64,000 nucleotides of DNA, taken from the NCBI RefSeq assembly GCF_000003815.2, contig NC_049986.1:7849699-7913698 (forward strand). The letters run 5' to 3'. Made by a program: the position numbers and the translations under genes. Under the pieces are notes generated by a model. The model made no database searches, was not told where the DNA came from, and saw only the letters and a list, made by a program, of their open reading frames with translations. Of this stretch, positions 12,018 to 23,325 are shown piece by piece. The stretch comes from Branchiostoma floridae (lineage: Eukaryota; Chordata; Leptocardii; Amphioxiformes; Branchiostomatidae). Position 1 is the first letter of the stretch, and every line of letters begins with the position of its first letter.

Positions 12018-15000
12018 ATGGCATGGGCGGTGTTTCTCCTGGTCGGCTCCGTTCTCGGTGTTACGTGTGCCGTCACAGCGCAACAGACGAACGTTACAGG
12101 TAAGTCTCCTGCCTTTATAGATTGGGTGACTTAAAACCTTTACTTAAATGCTGTTTCCCCATTTGGATAACCGATATGTCAACAAACATCTGATTCAGTA
12201 GGACAAGCCGGGCAGGCTGTACGTGTGAGTGAATCAGTGGGGTATTGCTAAGGCATGGGGTTGAAAATCGGAGCCCAAATCATTCTTTCCATAGCCTTCT
12301 TACTATGATGCATGACATTGTATAAAGCTCCCGGACCGAAGTCAGGTACACACCTGGGTAGGGTGCGGAAAGTAGTGTTTTAGTATTACTGGTAACCGCT
12401 GGTTCAGACTTTTCGCTTGCTAACAACAGTTGGCACCTAGGCTGGTAAAGTGCTCTTCCCAGGGCACTTTAGGCATTCAGGGGTTTCAAACCCAGTACCT
12501 CTGGGGCATCTTGTTCGGGTGTGATTAGCTGCTACGTTGTATGGAACACCTGCAATAATTTTGGGTATCTTGGGTATCGCCGCTGCACCATGTCGTCAAA
12601 ATGGCATAATGTCTTTTTGTTGCGACTTTCTAACGAACTACTTCAAACCAGAAAATATATTCGGTCAAATAGAAGATAACCCTTTGAATTCTACTTTATT
12701 GGTACAGTAGCAATTGTCACAACTTCATAACTTTTACAGTGACCTCTTCAAAGACAGAGCGAACGTTAACACTACATTTCTCTAACTTCTGCGAAATTTA
12801 ACCCCCACGAACATTTCTCCTTTTAGAGTATGTCACATACCCAGAATACTGAAAATACTGTGATCCTACTTGTCTATCTATTGACCTGTAGTCGGAACCA
12901 TTGATAGCGCTTGAGTTGAGCTGGTGACATTTACATGAAACTAGGGGGCTACAAGGGGTGCGATTGTTGACGGCGGTCGGTGACCTGCTAGCAGTCATCT
13001 GATAGGTCCTCGCTAGAAATCACCAGAAATCTATTGTATGTCAGAAAGTGTATACGGGACGGGGTCATTAACCCCAGCCAGCGAGAGCTTGTGTAAAGAC
13101 ATGCTAGCTCTCTATAGGGAAGACCAGAGGAATGTAGAGCTTTCGAACCACTCGCAGATGGAGGGACGACCCATACTCTTTTCGATAACAGTGGCGGGTT
13201 CTTTAATGTGCTCGAGGTGTGCCTGTCATTAACATTTTCATTGTTAAAAACGCCACAAACGATTATCTTCCTACTAAGATCATCGAATCAATCTATTATA
13301 GAATACATGGGGCATTTCTAATTCATTTTCAACTTTCTTCAAAGAAGAAGTCAAACCCCGTAATAGTTACGTAGATTTATTATCATATTCTGTACCGTAT
13401 ATACATTCATCCACTTAATATTTGTACGTTAGAATTTAGATTATCTACTCATGTTCATCTGACTGAAGCGATGATAGTCGTGATAAGTGCATTTCCAAGG
13501 ACACAAGATCAGTGGCATTTCAACGGATACGAACCTACAACCTCTGGGCTTACGTCGAACATCCTGCCGTTGCGCCAAACGACCCCTGACCCATGACCGT
13601 TTCAAAATCATACTGTAAATGCAGAAACTTTCGCGTTGGTTTTATGTTCGCGGTTTTCGCGATGGCTTCTTCACCACGAATTCAAAACCACAGCGAACAT
13701 TTTCCTTTTGTCTTTTGCTCGCGCCGACTACGGCACCCATTTTGCTACATGTACGTACAAAACATTGTCACTGTATTATAAAAATGAAATGGTTGAGGTG
13801 CTTGCCACAGTCAAGGCATACGAATGCATATTTCTTAGTTCGCGTTTATTCATTTCTCTACTGTGTAACACCATGACAGAAATGTAGTGATGTACTACGT
13901 ATTCAGAGGGTAGATATGGTTGGATTAATGACAGTTGATCACACCAGCATTGTCAAAATAAAAATCGTTTGTAGCACAGTTGCTAAGTAAGTGTATTTAA
14001 AGTTCGGGGGATGGCGGTACCGCGAACCCAAAACCAACGCGAACACTCCATTTTCCCGCTACCATGAAATTAAATCCCCGCGAGTAAATGCAACCGGTTG
14101 CTTAATGCTTGATCCGGTTGACTACACTTCTATTTGATGACCCCCTATTTTCACCCTTTTGTTACAGGTGACATCGGTTCCAGAACTATTGTTGTCGGCT
14201 CCATAGAGGTAACCTTTCGCTTTATTTCGAGTATATTTGGACAATAACATGATTCCAAAATGTTTCTTCATCTCATTTCAGCTGTTCACGGACTTTTACA
14301 ATTATTGGATCGTATGATCGAACCCATCTTTTTTGTAGCCTCAACGTTTGGAATTCCAAATTACGGGTATCTAATATCGCCATGATTTTAAAGAAAGGCC
14401 AACTTTTAAAAAGAGGATATGCTATGCAGCGCCGATGGGAAACACACTGAAAATATCCAGCCCCCAGGGATATATTGGAGCACGGCCGGGACCCGGGCTC
14501 ATTTTAAACCCGGTACCTTGTACCTAATAGACACCGTGACCCACCCGTGGGGAATACCGAGGGGTAACCCCAGGTATCCGGCAGTCCAATGGGCCGGACA
14601 AATTTGTGGCTTCGGTGCCCGGCGGGGGGTTACATCCCTGACGGGCACCGGTGCAATTGGGACCTAAGCCTAGCAGAGCCTCAGTCTGTCTTGTCATCAC
14701 GTCTAGGCAACTTTGATGTTTTCTCTTTTCAGCATCCCGGCTTCCTGTATAAGAGAGACGATGGCACGTACGAGGGTTTTCACAAGGACCTCCTGACGGA
14801 GCTGTCGGGCATCCTCGGGTATGACTTCATTATCAAGGAGCCGGACGACATGAGGTACGGTTACCTGCAGGACGATGGGACCTGGGCCGGCATGGTCGGC
14901 GAGCTCATCAGAGGGGTGAGGCAAACGCTATATACAACGATATAGACAGTTCATCCTCCTACGCAGTGTCTCCAACGGTTGTTAGCAAGCGCCATTTAGG

Positions 15001-18000
15001 ATGTCATTTAGCTAGAGCCTTTGCTTGGAGACACTGCGTAGGAGGATGACATAGTTATTCAACCGGTGAACAATGCATGGGTTTGACTCCGGGTGTCTCT
15101 GACGTGTTTAGGCGCTTAAAGACACAGCCGGAGCCACAGCTCTTTCTTGGCTAGAGTTTGACGAACAGGGACGATGAAATGTAGAGTGGACTATGTTTAT
15201 TCTATGCTTCTAGTCTACATAAGGCGGAGTGCTACGAGTTAACTCACAGTGAGGTGTCGATAAGTAGTTCTGAACAAGGCCCCTAATAAGGTGCTAAGCA
15301 TTTACCAGAAGCAGAAAACATCTGGATATACAACATTCCTCTTCCTTTTTTCTTTTCTTTTGGCAGGGCCTCTTTGCAGATTATGACCTTAGCATTACCT
15401 CTGTTCTTACAGGACATGGACATGGCTCTGGGGTTGACCATCACCTCCGTGAGGGAAGCAGACATCGACTTCAGTACCGTCGTGTTGGACGAACGTCTGG
15501 AGATATTGGTCAAGAAGCCTTTAGCTGGAATACAGGTCGGTTATATGATCCAGGCTAAGGCCATGTTGACTTGATCATATCTCGACATATCTAAAAACTG
15601 ATGTATGCGTGCGAATAAAAAAGTCCGAAATTATGAAATCTAAGTGGTCAGGAAGGTTTAACAGATGACTGAAAACACAGAATATAGTATACCGTTTGTA
15701 CATTTCAGAGTATGGTTGAAAATTTTTATCTTATTTTTGGAAACGGCCGAAAATTGATGCGCGCGCGGATGTCATTCATATAATCAAATCAACTTTTTAT
15801 TACCCATTCATTGACGAAAACAGTCGTTGATCAGTCAAAAAGTTGTTAAAGTTCAATTTCTTTTGTTGGAAATTACAGTTCAACTTTATTCTGAAAACAG
15901 AATATCCGTGAATAGTTTCACCGGGTTGGTGAGATACAGAATAACTAAATTCTTCGTTCACAACCATGTGTTATATTCAACTGACGTTTCGGTGACCGTC
16001 TGTGTAGGGCGATTCTGACTGGTTCATGTTGCCCTCCAGCTATAGCTGTAGCTACATTATTAACTACCACTGTATATCTGTAAACACGTTACGTTTGGGT
16101 CCGCATCTGTAAGCAATGACACCTATGTAGCTACATGCAGTGCAATGTGAACCAGTCAGAACTGCCCTGCAGACAGTCAATGAAATAAAGTTTTATTTGC
16201 AAAAATGATTAAAGGTAAAATATATATATATGGTATTTTTCAGATCGCAGGCAGGGAATGGTGGAGAGCCGTCATGACTATCCCTGTATGGTTTATGGTC
16301 ATGGCGTCGTTTCTCCTGAGCGGCATCGTCCTGTTCGTCATCATTCGGGTCAGTCCGTACGAGAATCGGGCGTACTCGGCAGAGGTCGGCGAGGCGAGCC
16401 GAATATCGACCTTCGGGCACAGCCTGTGGATCTGCTTCAGCGCGATGAGCTGGCAGGGGGTGGACTACTCGCCACGCTCCATCTCCGGACGATTTCTCTT
16501 CGTCTTCTGGTTCGGCTTCGTCGTCTGGACGCTCATCCTTTGCACGGGCGCCATCGTGGGCCTCTTCATCCCCGGCCCGACCGCTTTCCCTATGGCTCCC
16601 TTGCAGTCGTTCGATGATCTGGCGGCAACCGACGAGATCCGCCCGGCATTCATCAGTGGTGGAGCGACCGAGTACACGTTCAAGAACTCTCCCATTGCAT
16701 TCTACAACCGTCTTCATCAGAAGGCAATCCTGGTGAGTAATACGGATGAGGGGGTAAGGCTCGCCCGCGAGGGAGGGGTCGCCTTCTTCGCAGAGTCGTC
16801 GACGGCCCAATTCTACAGCAACCGGAAACCGTGCGATCTGATGTCCGTCCAGGAGGGCAACACCTTCACGGCAAGGCCCCAGGCCATCGGACTACAGGCG
16901 GGTTCCCCACTGCGAGAGCCGCTCAACAACGCCATCTCGCAGCTGAGGGAGAGCGGCAACCTGTACGCTCTGTACCAGAAATGGATCGTGAGTGTGACTT
17001 TTCCTTTCCCGGTTATGTTTAGGTCACAATTTTAAAAAGGCGCCCATTTGGACAGTTTACGGACTTTTTTTGCACTTTTGAGCGTGACCCCTACGGGGCC
17101 TACATCCCGACGGGTACCGGCGTAATTGTAACCTAAGCATTGTACAGGCTTTTCGTTTGACGTCATCTGTGCCAGTTTAGATTGTAGTGTACGCCCGTTA
17201 GGCATACAAAATGCTATTGGAATCAAAAGCCCGTATTCTTTAATATAGAAAGTTACAAGGACTTCAGACCATACACTGATTATTAATAACATGACACACA
17301 AACAACATCGTGTCTTAGCCTTAGGAATCTATCATGGATATTTTACGCTGATTGTGACCTATTTGATGAACAGCAATTATAGTTAAGTTAGATGCTTGTA
17401 AATAGTATAATGGACTGTCCGTTGTTCCAAGATACACATTGTAATTGTGTCTTTGTAGTTTGTGTATTCATGGTAAACGCTTGATAAGCCAACATAAAAT
17501 TAATTGAAAACTAGACAGGTAGCATTTGAAATCAAATGTGACATGGTCTAGCCTAACACATTACTGCTCTGCTTACTCAAACTCATACACAATCATATAC
17601 GGTGACCAGCCCCTCATTTCTGCCCTGCCACTTGCTACATAATGTAATCGAACACCACAGGTTGTCTGCTGCTTCACCAGTGACAATGATGACAGCCGTC
17701 TGATCCAAGGTCATTTACCTTATTTGTTTGGAGAAAAAGAAGAAGAGAAATAAGACATGAATTGTTGTGTTTGCAGTATTCTGAAAAGTGCCATCAGCCC
17801 GAACGTCGCCCCGAGGTTTCCTACGGCCATGTTAATCCAGTGGACTATCGGGACATCATGCCGATGTTCATCGAACTTGTGGTGGCCGCCATCTTGGCGC
17901 TGTGCATCATGGGAATCGAAGTAATATGGGATAAGCGCAGGTCTAAGGTAAGTTTAGAGCCTTCAGGTGTCTCAGCTGATTGCAAGAACGTCTCCTTTGA

Positions 18001-18285
18001 TGCTGTTCGATTTTCATATAGTTTCGAACAAAGATAATGTGATATATGTGTATGATTATTTTTATGTGCCCATTTCTCCAGTGATGAGCTATATAGTGAC
18101 CCTTGATCTTAGCAGCTCCTTACTCGTAAATTGATTTTGTTACACAATTCATTTGTATCAACTGTGCAAGAGGCGGTACCTGGCGATATCTGACAAAACT
18201 GCACCCTTTCCCTTCGTATGTCCTCCAGCCCACAAAGAAGACCGATGCAGCACCTTCCGGGAACTCAGCCGACACCAACGTCTGA
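12018..18285 (+). CDS. Ionotropic glutamate receptor-like protein 1 (LBD-only, no amino-terminal domain)
   Basis: This is a predicted ligand-gated channel subunit or kainate-binding-protein-like receptor in the plasma membrane. Seven in-phase exons: 12018-12099 (signal peptide MAWAVFLLVGSVLGVTCAVTA), 14168-14208, 14733-14915 (S1: GTYEGFHKDLLTELSGILGY, DDGTWAGMVGELI), 15413-15535 (LGLTITSVREADIDFS, with the Arg that binds the ligand carboxylate in this family), 16244-16987 (M1, pore loop, M3, S2), 17777-17947 (M4) and 18229-18285. The total is 1401 bp, 466 residues. The pore segment keeps QGVDYSPRSISGR, but the gate motif SYTANLAAF of classical iGluRs is replaced by LCTGAIVGLF. S2 has GGATEYTF at the family's GST position and AESSTAQFY at the ligand-amine Glu. 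The C-terminus is DTNV, a class I PDZ-ligand shape. The start is the only Met giving a signal peptide in frame. It lies tail-to-tail with a near-identical copy at 25128-32306. Ligand and ion-channel activity are not shown by sequence. Confidence 0.87.
12320..12530 (-). mobile_element. Decayed tRNA-derived SINE
   Basis: The minus strand shows GAGGTACTGGGTTTGAAACCCC (B-box region) followed by GTGCCCTGGGAAGAGCACTTT, matching the body of the SINE at 8575-8765 with many changes. It sits in intron 1 of receptor 1; no obvious counterpart was seen in the right arm. Confidence 0.5.
13480..13585 (-). mobile_element. tRNA-derived SINE fragment
   Basis: The minus strand reads TTTGGCGCAACGGCAGGATG (A box) and GAGGTTGTAGGTTCGTATCC (B box), then TGTCCTTGGAAATGCACTT, the shared SINE body. 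It is in receptor 1 intron 1. Confidence 0.6.
14490..14665 (+). repeat. GC-rich dispersed repeat in receptor 1 intron 2
   Basis: The block CACCGTGACCCACCCGTGG, ACCGAGGGGTA, then CCGGACAAATTTGTGGCTTC and GGGCACCGGTGCAATT recurs in diverged form at about 29925-30060. Both are in the same + orientation, so these are separate insertions, not parts of the mirrored arms. A related piece lies near 17085-17140. Confidence 0.5.
14952..15048. mobile_element. Hairpin MITE present only in the left arm
   Basis: The perfect 24-bp inverted ends CATCCTCCTACGCAGTGTCT-CCAA (14952-14975) and its complement (15025-15048) enclose 49 bp. In the right arm the same site (about 29300-29320) reads straight across, from the CTATAGACACAG side to TTGGGCAACCGG in complement, without the insert. 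The flanks (GACAGTT/ACATAGTT) hint at a degenerate 8-bp duplication. The element therefore inserted after the arms duplicated, or left the right arm cleanly. Confidence 0.75.
15994..16178. mobile_element. Palindromic MITE, left-arm copy
   Basis: The ends GACCGTCTGTGTAGGGCGAT-TCTGACTGGTTCA and the complement of GAACCAGTCAGAACTGCCCTGCAGACAGTC pair with few mismatches. The interior has CAGCTATAGCTGTAGCTAC. The mirror copy is at 27751-27926, so it predates the duplication. Confidence 0.72.
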
Positions 18286-18874
18286 GCGGGAAAACCCATA
18301 CAGCCAGTATTTTCCTGGAATATCTGGTCGTCTGGGTGAAGAAAAAAATCTTTCAGGGCCGCTGACTGAGAACCATAAGATTTAAGAAAAGCGTAGAAGG
18401 ATTCTTCCGAATGTACTTTGGGTATCACGAGGCCTGTTAACTTGGTGGAAAGTATCGACGGAGGTAACATATGCTATGAAGTCGACTTTTTTTACTACTC
18501 GTTGACGACTAGAATGAATAGGCGGAATCTGATACAGATTCGGGCAGAATTTAACGGGACAGTGTGCCCCGCATTGAGATCATAAAATGTAGAATTTAAG
18601 TACTTGCTGTCCACCATGTGCACGTAGACGATCATATAGCAAAGGGTTAGACCTACCCTTTTGGGTATATGTAAAATGGCAAAATTTTGTGACTGTAGTT
18701 GCATATTTATATCCGAGTTTGGCAACTTCGAGGTTTATCCTCATGGTGAACAGTGCTAGTGCATTAGTCAGAAATGTGCAACTAACCTTCCTTAATCGTG
18801 AAGCTGTAGCTCTATTATACCAATACAGAAGCTATCGGCGGATTCTTATAGTGATTAACACAGTGGTTAACGTT

Positions 18875-18880
18875 AATAAA
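18875..18880 (+). terminator. Probable poly(A) signal of receptor 1
   Basis: AATAAA lies 590 bp after the stop codon. The mirror position in the right arm keeps it (TTTATT at 24490-24495 on the + strand), which supports a shared 3' end. Confidence 0.5.
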
Positions 18881-18919
18881 GAACAAGTCTGATGATAACA
18901 TTACAATCGATTATGTGCT

Positions 18920-19190
18920 ATTCACTTTTTTCACTTTATTATTATCTCAATGAAAAATTGAGACATTGTTTTGGGTGTGTCTGTGTGACTGTGTGACTGT
19001 GTGTCTGTATGTGTGTGTTACTGTTTCCGGCTTTTTGTGGCCAGCCCAACTTTAGAACCTCTGGATGGATAGTAATGATTTGTTAAGTGGATAGAGGTTG
19101 GGAAGACGAAGGACTGGTATGTGACTTTGGTACTGCAGCAGAACTTCACCATCAAAAAGGCTATTGAACTACTTTTTTACAATAAAAAAT
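18920..19190 (+). repeat. Dispersed repeat with CTCCATGAAAATGGAG-type head
   Basis: The order is TTATTATCTC-ATGAAAAATTGAGA, a TGTGTCTGTGTG microsatellite, CTTTAGAACCTCTGGATGGAT, and TTTGGTACTGCAGCAGAACTTCA. The same order occurs at 34370-34600 and (reverse) 24200-24440, partly at 28030-28190, 3850-3990 and 55915-56230. It abuts Penelope-like fragments in the first four places. Confidence 0.65.
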
Positions 19191-19194
19191 CACT

Positions 19195-20250
19195 TAAAAG
19201 AAACCTACATTGGGGATACTGAGAGATACATCACTTAAGACCAGGTTCCTTGAGCACAAACGCCCGAGTTTAACCACCTCAGAAGTTCCCAACACATACA
19301 TATTGAGTCTCCGGGTCATTCAGTCTCACTGGACAAAGTTAAAATCTTGGACACAGAACTAGAATTTTTCGCTAGACACAGAACTAGACTTTCGCGACGA
19401 GAAGCAGAACTCCAGTTAGAGGCTCTGAGGAAGATGACAGGTATCGAAACGTCAGCAGGTGAGAAAAAAATGGTTGTGTTGAACGAATGAATGAATATCT
19501 GGTTTATTAGCACCAAACAAGTGCGCATATACATGTACATATCATTGCAGCCATACAAGGCCGAATTGGTGTATGATAATGATACATTTGTTAAAAACTT
19601 CATTAAGACGCATTCAACAATGATACAATATAAAGTAGTGTGCTATTTTTTAATCTTGATGATCTGCATTTAAACTGTGTGTAGTTGTCCTTTGTACGTA
19701 GTTCCCTGCCATGAACACTTCCCCGTTTTGGGGGTAACCAGTCAGGGAATAGTGGACACTTCGACACAGCTGCAGACAATGCAAATTTCAAGCAAAGACT
19801 ACTTCGTCTCAGGTACAGGGAAGTAAGTGACAGCTGTTCTAAGGCTCTGTCGTAGCCAGCGTAGTGTCTACCTAGAATTATTCTGCACGTCCTCTTTTGT
19901 ACAGATTCAATACACTTTGACTGGAGAGCAGTGAGACCTGGATGCCACACTGGGCAAGCATAATCTAACACTGGCCTTACAAACGCCACAGATGTGTCAA
20001 AGAAAACTCTTATGTCCTATCAAAGAAGCCATCTACATCAGAGCTTTACAACCATCCCTGAATAGAGACAGTGGGCGCCATAGACTTCCTGCAACCTATG
20101 ATCCACTGTTCAATGAGTCTCGTGTTTTATTTGCATAACGTGACGTTACGACAGCACTGGATTGTTCATTCCTAGACAAAGACTGATGCTGTGCAGTCGA
20201 AAATTTGGGTGAGTCCAATTTTTGTGTTGGAAATTACAGTTCAACTATTT
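19195..20250 (+). mobile_element. Penelope-like element GIY-YIG tail, interrupted
   Basis: The + strand reads a degenerate KETYIGDTERYI then RTRFLEHKRPSLTTSE, the YIGET...R..EH signature of the Penelope GIY-YIG domain, then SLDKVKILD-like sequence. After a CR1-like insertion (19483-20005) it resumes with CCTATCAAAGAAGCCATCTACATC (P-I-K-E-A-I-Y-I) and ends with GGAAATTACAGTTCAACT. It forms the inner end of the left arm. Confidence 0.62.
19483..20005 (-). mobile_element. 5'-truncated non-LTR retrotransposon (CR1/L2-like) 3' end
   Basis: The minus-strand frame 19989-19603 encodes AFVRPVLDYACPVWHPGLTA, QSKCIESVQKRTCRIILG and YLRRSSLCLKFA, the well-known C-terminal block of LINE reverse transcriptases. 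The 3' end on the low-coordinate side finishes in TTCATTCATTC repeats, typical of CR1-type tails. It lies inside the Penelope fragment and is absent from the mirror arm, so it is a post-duplication insertion. Confidence 0.8.
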
Positions 20251-20829
20251 CAAGAGGTGGCCGATGTAGCTATACGTGGCCGATGTAGGTGGCTCTTTTG
20301 CGGCGAGAACACAATCCCAAACGTGGTTAAGTTTGTACTCCTCCTCCTCCCTGTTCATCACTGGGGGTGACCCGATTAATACGAAGTATAGGGAAAAATG
20401 GAATTGTAAAATGGCCATGGCCATATTGTTGCAATTTATAATTTATTTGACCCTATTCTTATTTCAAGATAGCAGCAAATTCCGCTGGTGCGAGAATTTA
20501 TCGAACCCCGCTGATAATTTTACGTGCGGCACGGACTAAGGTATTGCAACAAGTACAGCACTAATTTTGAGAGAAAAGATGGCATTTTAGCCATGGTGTG
20601 TCATGGAATTTGAAGTTAGCAATCCATTTTGGTGTCTCGGAACGCAGATAGAGGTTATTGATAGGGCGTTCCTGTCATTGAAGTGTTCTCCCCTTCACCG
20701 AGAAAGCAGCTATCTATTTATATTTCAGCAATACCATAGGTATGGTAAAATATATTGTATTCGTAATTATATTCCAGCCATACCATAGGTGAATATATGG
20801 TATTCGTAATGTTTCTTCTTTCTTTTTTC

Positions 20830-21420
20830 TTTCTCCTGTCAAATCTTCAAATCGAATCAACTCCGTCGTTCCTGGACCGAATGACTTGAAATCTGGCACA
20901 AGGGTAGAGTGGACCAATACCCTTAGGTTTTGTTTTTATTCTTTTTATATCTACCTTTAAAATGATTTTATTCATGTTTTCTGCAATGCAATTTTTATGT
21001 ACATTTTGGCCCCCTGTACCCTGGTATTACAGCCGAATGACCTCCAATTTGGTACAGAGGTGCCATAACCATATGCCCACAAAAATCCAATAACAGTTGT
21101 GGCATGTAGTACACCAAAATGCCTAATTTTTACATTTTTTGCCTCCCCAAAAAGACATTTTTGGCTCCTATACCCTCATTTTACCACCAAACGACCTGAA
21201 CTTTGGTCTGGAGTTCCGTCTACGTATGCGCACATGGACGCAATAACACTTTTGGCAAAAAAATACAGCGAAATGCTTAATTTGGGGATTTTTGGCCATT
21301 GTTTGACCAAAAACGTACGCCTTTGGCTCCTGTTCCCCGATCTTACAACCAAATGACCTAAATTTTGGTAAATAGGTGCACTGGATATTTATTCAAATGA
21401 CCCATGTACAATGCTGGCAT
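20830..21420. repeat. Degenerate tandem repeat in the inverted-repeat spacer
   Basis: Units of roughly 160 bp each contain an ACC(G/A)AATGACCT-like motif followed by (A/G)AATTTGGTA and a preceding TTGGC(C/T)CCTGTACCC: about 20870, 21030, 21190 and 21345. It is heavily diverged and non-coding. Confidence 0.55.
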
Positions 21421-21764
21421 AAACCACTAAAATGATATATTTGGGAATTTTGTTTGGTAATTTTCCACTGGCCAGAGGGATCAATGACCTCAAGGTCGTT
21501 GACCTCCCACATAAAGACAGCATGTGCACATGTCTATATACTAGTAACTAGCTTTCTATTGTAAGCTCCTCGCAATTCAGCCCCTGGCTGCAAAGAGTGA
21601 GTAGTCGGTCCACCGAATAACAATAATAATAATAATAACTTGATTAAAGGGGCAACCAATTATGCAGCCTAAGTCAAGTAGTTTTTGGACTTTGGTGATT
21701 ATGTCAAAGTGTTTCAGTGTGGTTATTTTTTGACTGGTCTAATTTGCAATTTTATATAGGGTGT

Positions 21765-22050
21765 GCTGGAAGAGTCCATTCTTACACGGAGGGGGGATTT
21801 TTTAAATCCAATTTTGGGACTTTGGTGATTACGTCTAAGTCCAAATTTAGCGGATGTATTTTTGGACTGCACCACTTTGCATAGGGGCATCGCAAGAAGA
21901 GTCCATTCTTCACGGAGGGGGATGTTTTCAAATTTAGTTTTAGACGGGTGATGATTCAATATTCCATTTTTAGCGGAAGTGTTTTTGGACTGGTCTATTT
22001 TACCTAAAGTCTCATCAGTAGAAGTGACTATTAAACAAAAGTGTTTCATT
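21765..22050. repeat. Degenerate tandem repeat, about 130-bp period
   Basis: AAGAGTCCATTCTT-CACGGAGGGGGAT occurs twice (about 21769 and 21897), with TTTTTGGACTG following each and a third TTTTTGGACTGGTCTA near 21983. It is in the spacer and non-coding. Confidence 0.6.
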
Positions 22051-22312
22051 TTTGCACATGGATGATTTTGGAATAGTCTATTGTTGCATGGGGAGAGAGA
22101 TGGCTGAAATATGCTTTATTTGCTCTCAAGCAAATGTCGGCCTTTCTATTGTTTAGATATGATTCTAACTCCTTTGTTATCAACTCACCTAAGACAGCAA
22201 AATTTGGTGACAATACGTAAGTTATATCATACATATACAAAAAGATTTATTTTGTTTGTAAATGTGAATACCCACTGATCATGAAAAGGCAAGTAACAAA
22301 AATGTCGGCTAC

Positions 22313-22713
22313 CTGCAGACGTGTATGTTCCGTAACGCTTCAAATCCTCGCCTTCTCCGTACGTGTGTGTGTAGATGCTCTTGGGACTTGTCATGACGGA
22401 CACGCCCGCGGGAACAGCCCTGATGGACAGGAGGGGATTGGGTTGGCGGCCCGCTGGTTTCCACCTCCCCCTGAGGTAACGCCTGCCGCTACCCGGCACC
22501 CCATGTAAAGACGGCGGCAGATCTTCATCCTTGATCGTGTAGTACGCTCTCTCTGCTTCTGCGTACGTGCCCGAAGAAGTTTCTTGGCCTTGTTGCCGCT
22601 GGTCAGAGGCGTCTTTGGGCTGATGGACAGGAGGGTTGGGGCGGCGGTCCGCTGGATTGGCCGCTGCCGGGGCCCGAGAAAGGGGACCGGGTTGGCTCTG
22701 CTTGCTCGGGCAT
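22313..22713 (-). pseudogene. Broken C-type lectin N-terminal exon(s)
   Basis: On the minus strand an ATG at 22713 opens MPEQAEPTRSPFSGPGSGQS-SGPPPQP, clearly related to the first exon of the lectin at 51273 (MYEQAQPVRSPFSRPDSGQT-SGPP). The upstream context (TACGGTGCAAATG) also matches that gene's (TACGGTCCAAATG). Relative to the intact exon there is a net 2-bp deletion near the CCCTCCTGTCCATCAG block, shifting the frame to an early stop. A second partial copy of the same exon follows (about 22500-22313), from ACCAGCGGGCCGCC to TCTGCAG/GTAGC, again with a later frameshift but an intact donor. No transmembrane, neck or CTLD exons follow. I infer a solo relic of a lectin gene. Confidence 0.75.
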
Positions 22714-23260
22714 TTGCACCGTACTATGCAGGTTTAGTGTATAACTGTACGTGAATGATACCTTAATTAGTCTGACGACGCAAGACGACATTTACGTTTG
22801 TTTGGGATGATGACGTGGCATTAGGTGGTACGAATGACAGTTTGTTTCTGGCGACGCCTCAGGAGTTAGCCTGATAGTATAGTATGCGTCCGATTGCAAG
22901 AATTCACAAAATCGTACCGGAATTTCTGGAATTTTTTCCGCACATGCGTAGTCGCATCATCTGAGTATTCCCTGGGCAATTTATTTTGAAGCAATTGTCA
23001 TGTGATCTATTGATATGGAAAAGACAAGGCCTTTGCTGCTATGTATCTAACATTTCCCATTTCCGTCAATTTGTTTCTTTTAGCAAAGGAAACACTGTCA
23101 TAATCTATGTTTAAAATACGCTTATTTATTTTATGGCAAATGAGAATAATTTGTTGACGTTATAGATTTTAATCCCACTATGTTGCTGATAAGAGCAAAC
23201 TTAAGAACTAGGAACACTATGCTTATGTTTTAAATACATTTTCGTTTCACTTTTAAAGAT

Positions 23261-23264
<4 letters not shown>

Positions 23265-23322
<58 letters not shown>
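23265..23322. repeat. (AT)n microsatellite
   Basis: There is an uninterrupted AT dinucleotide run of 29 units. Confidence 0.95.

Positions 23323-23325
<3 letters not shown>

Larger units (their letters stand above)
11427..20258 (+). repeat. Left arm of large inverted duplication
   Basis: This arm matches 23775-32893 in reverse complement. Outer anchors are the CCAGGCACAGA(A/G)CTAGC(A/C)GCATTG block (left about 11427; right about 32893). Inner anchors are GGAAATTACAGTTCAACT then ATTTCAAGAGGT (left ends 20258; right begins 23775). Coding exons, intron ends, the 3' UTR and several old MITEs correspond in mirror order. Later insertions make the arms unequal, for example a CR1-like fragment and a hairpin MITE in the left arm and two palindromic MITEs in the right. 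Confidence 0.88.

Noticed and set aside
15367-15412. Alternative upstream start of receptor exon 4 (acceptor at 15366, reading GLFADYDLSITS)
   Set aside because: Using it puts the conserved LTITSVREADIDFS block out of frame; the acceptor at 15411-15412 keeps phase in both gene copies.
16193-16810. 205-codon open frame on the minus strand opposite receptor 1 (and its mirror at 27129-27737 on +)
   Set aside because: It is antisense to the GC-rich receptor exon 5; both copies arise from the same codon bias and the protein is low-complexity Arg/Glu/Asp with no domain.
18120-18470. 116-codon minus-strand frame, with a relative at 24979-25266 on +
   Set aside because: Its conservation between arms is explained by the inverted duplication; it overlaps the receptor terminal exon in antisense and has no independent splice or start support.
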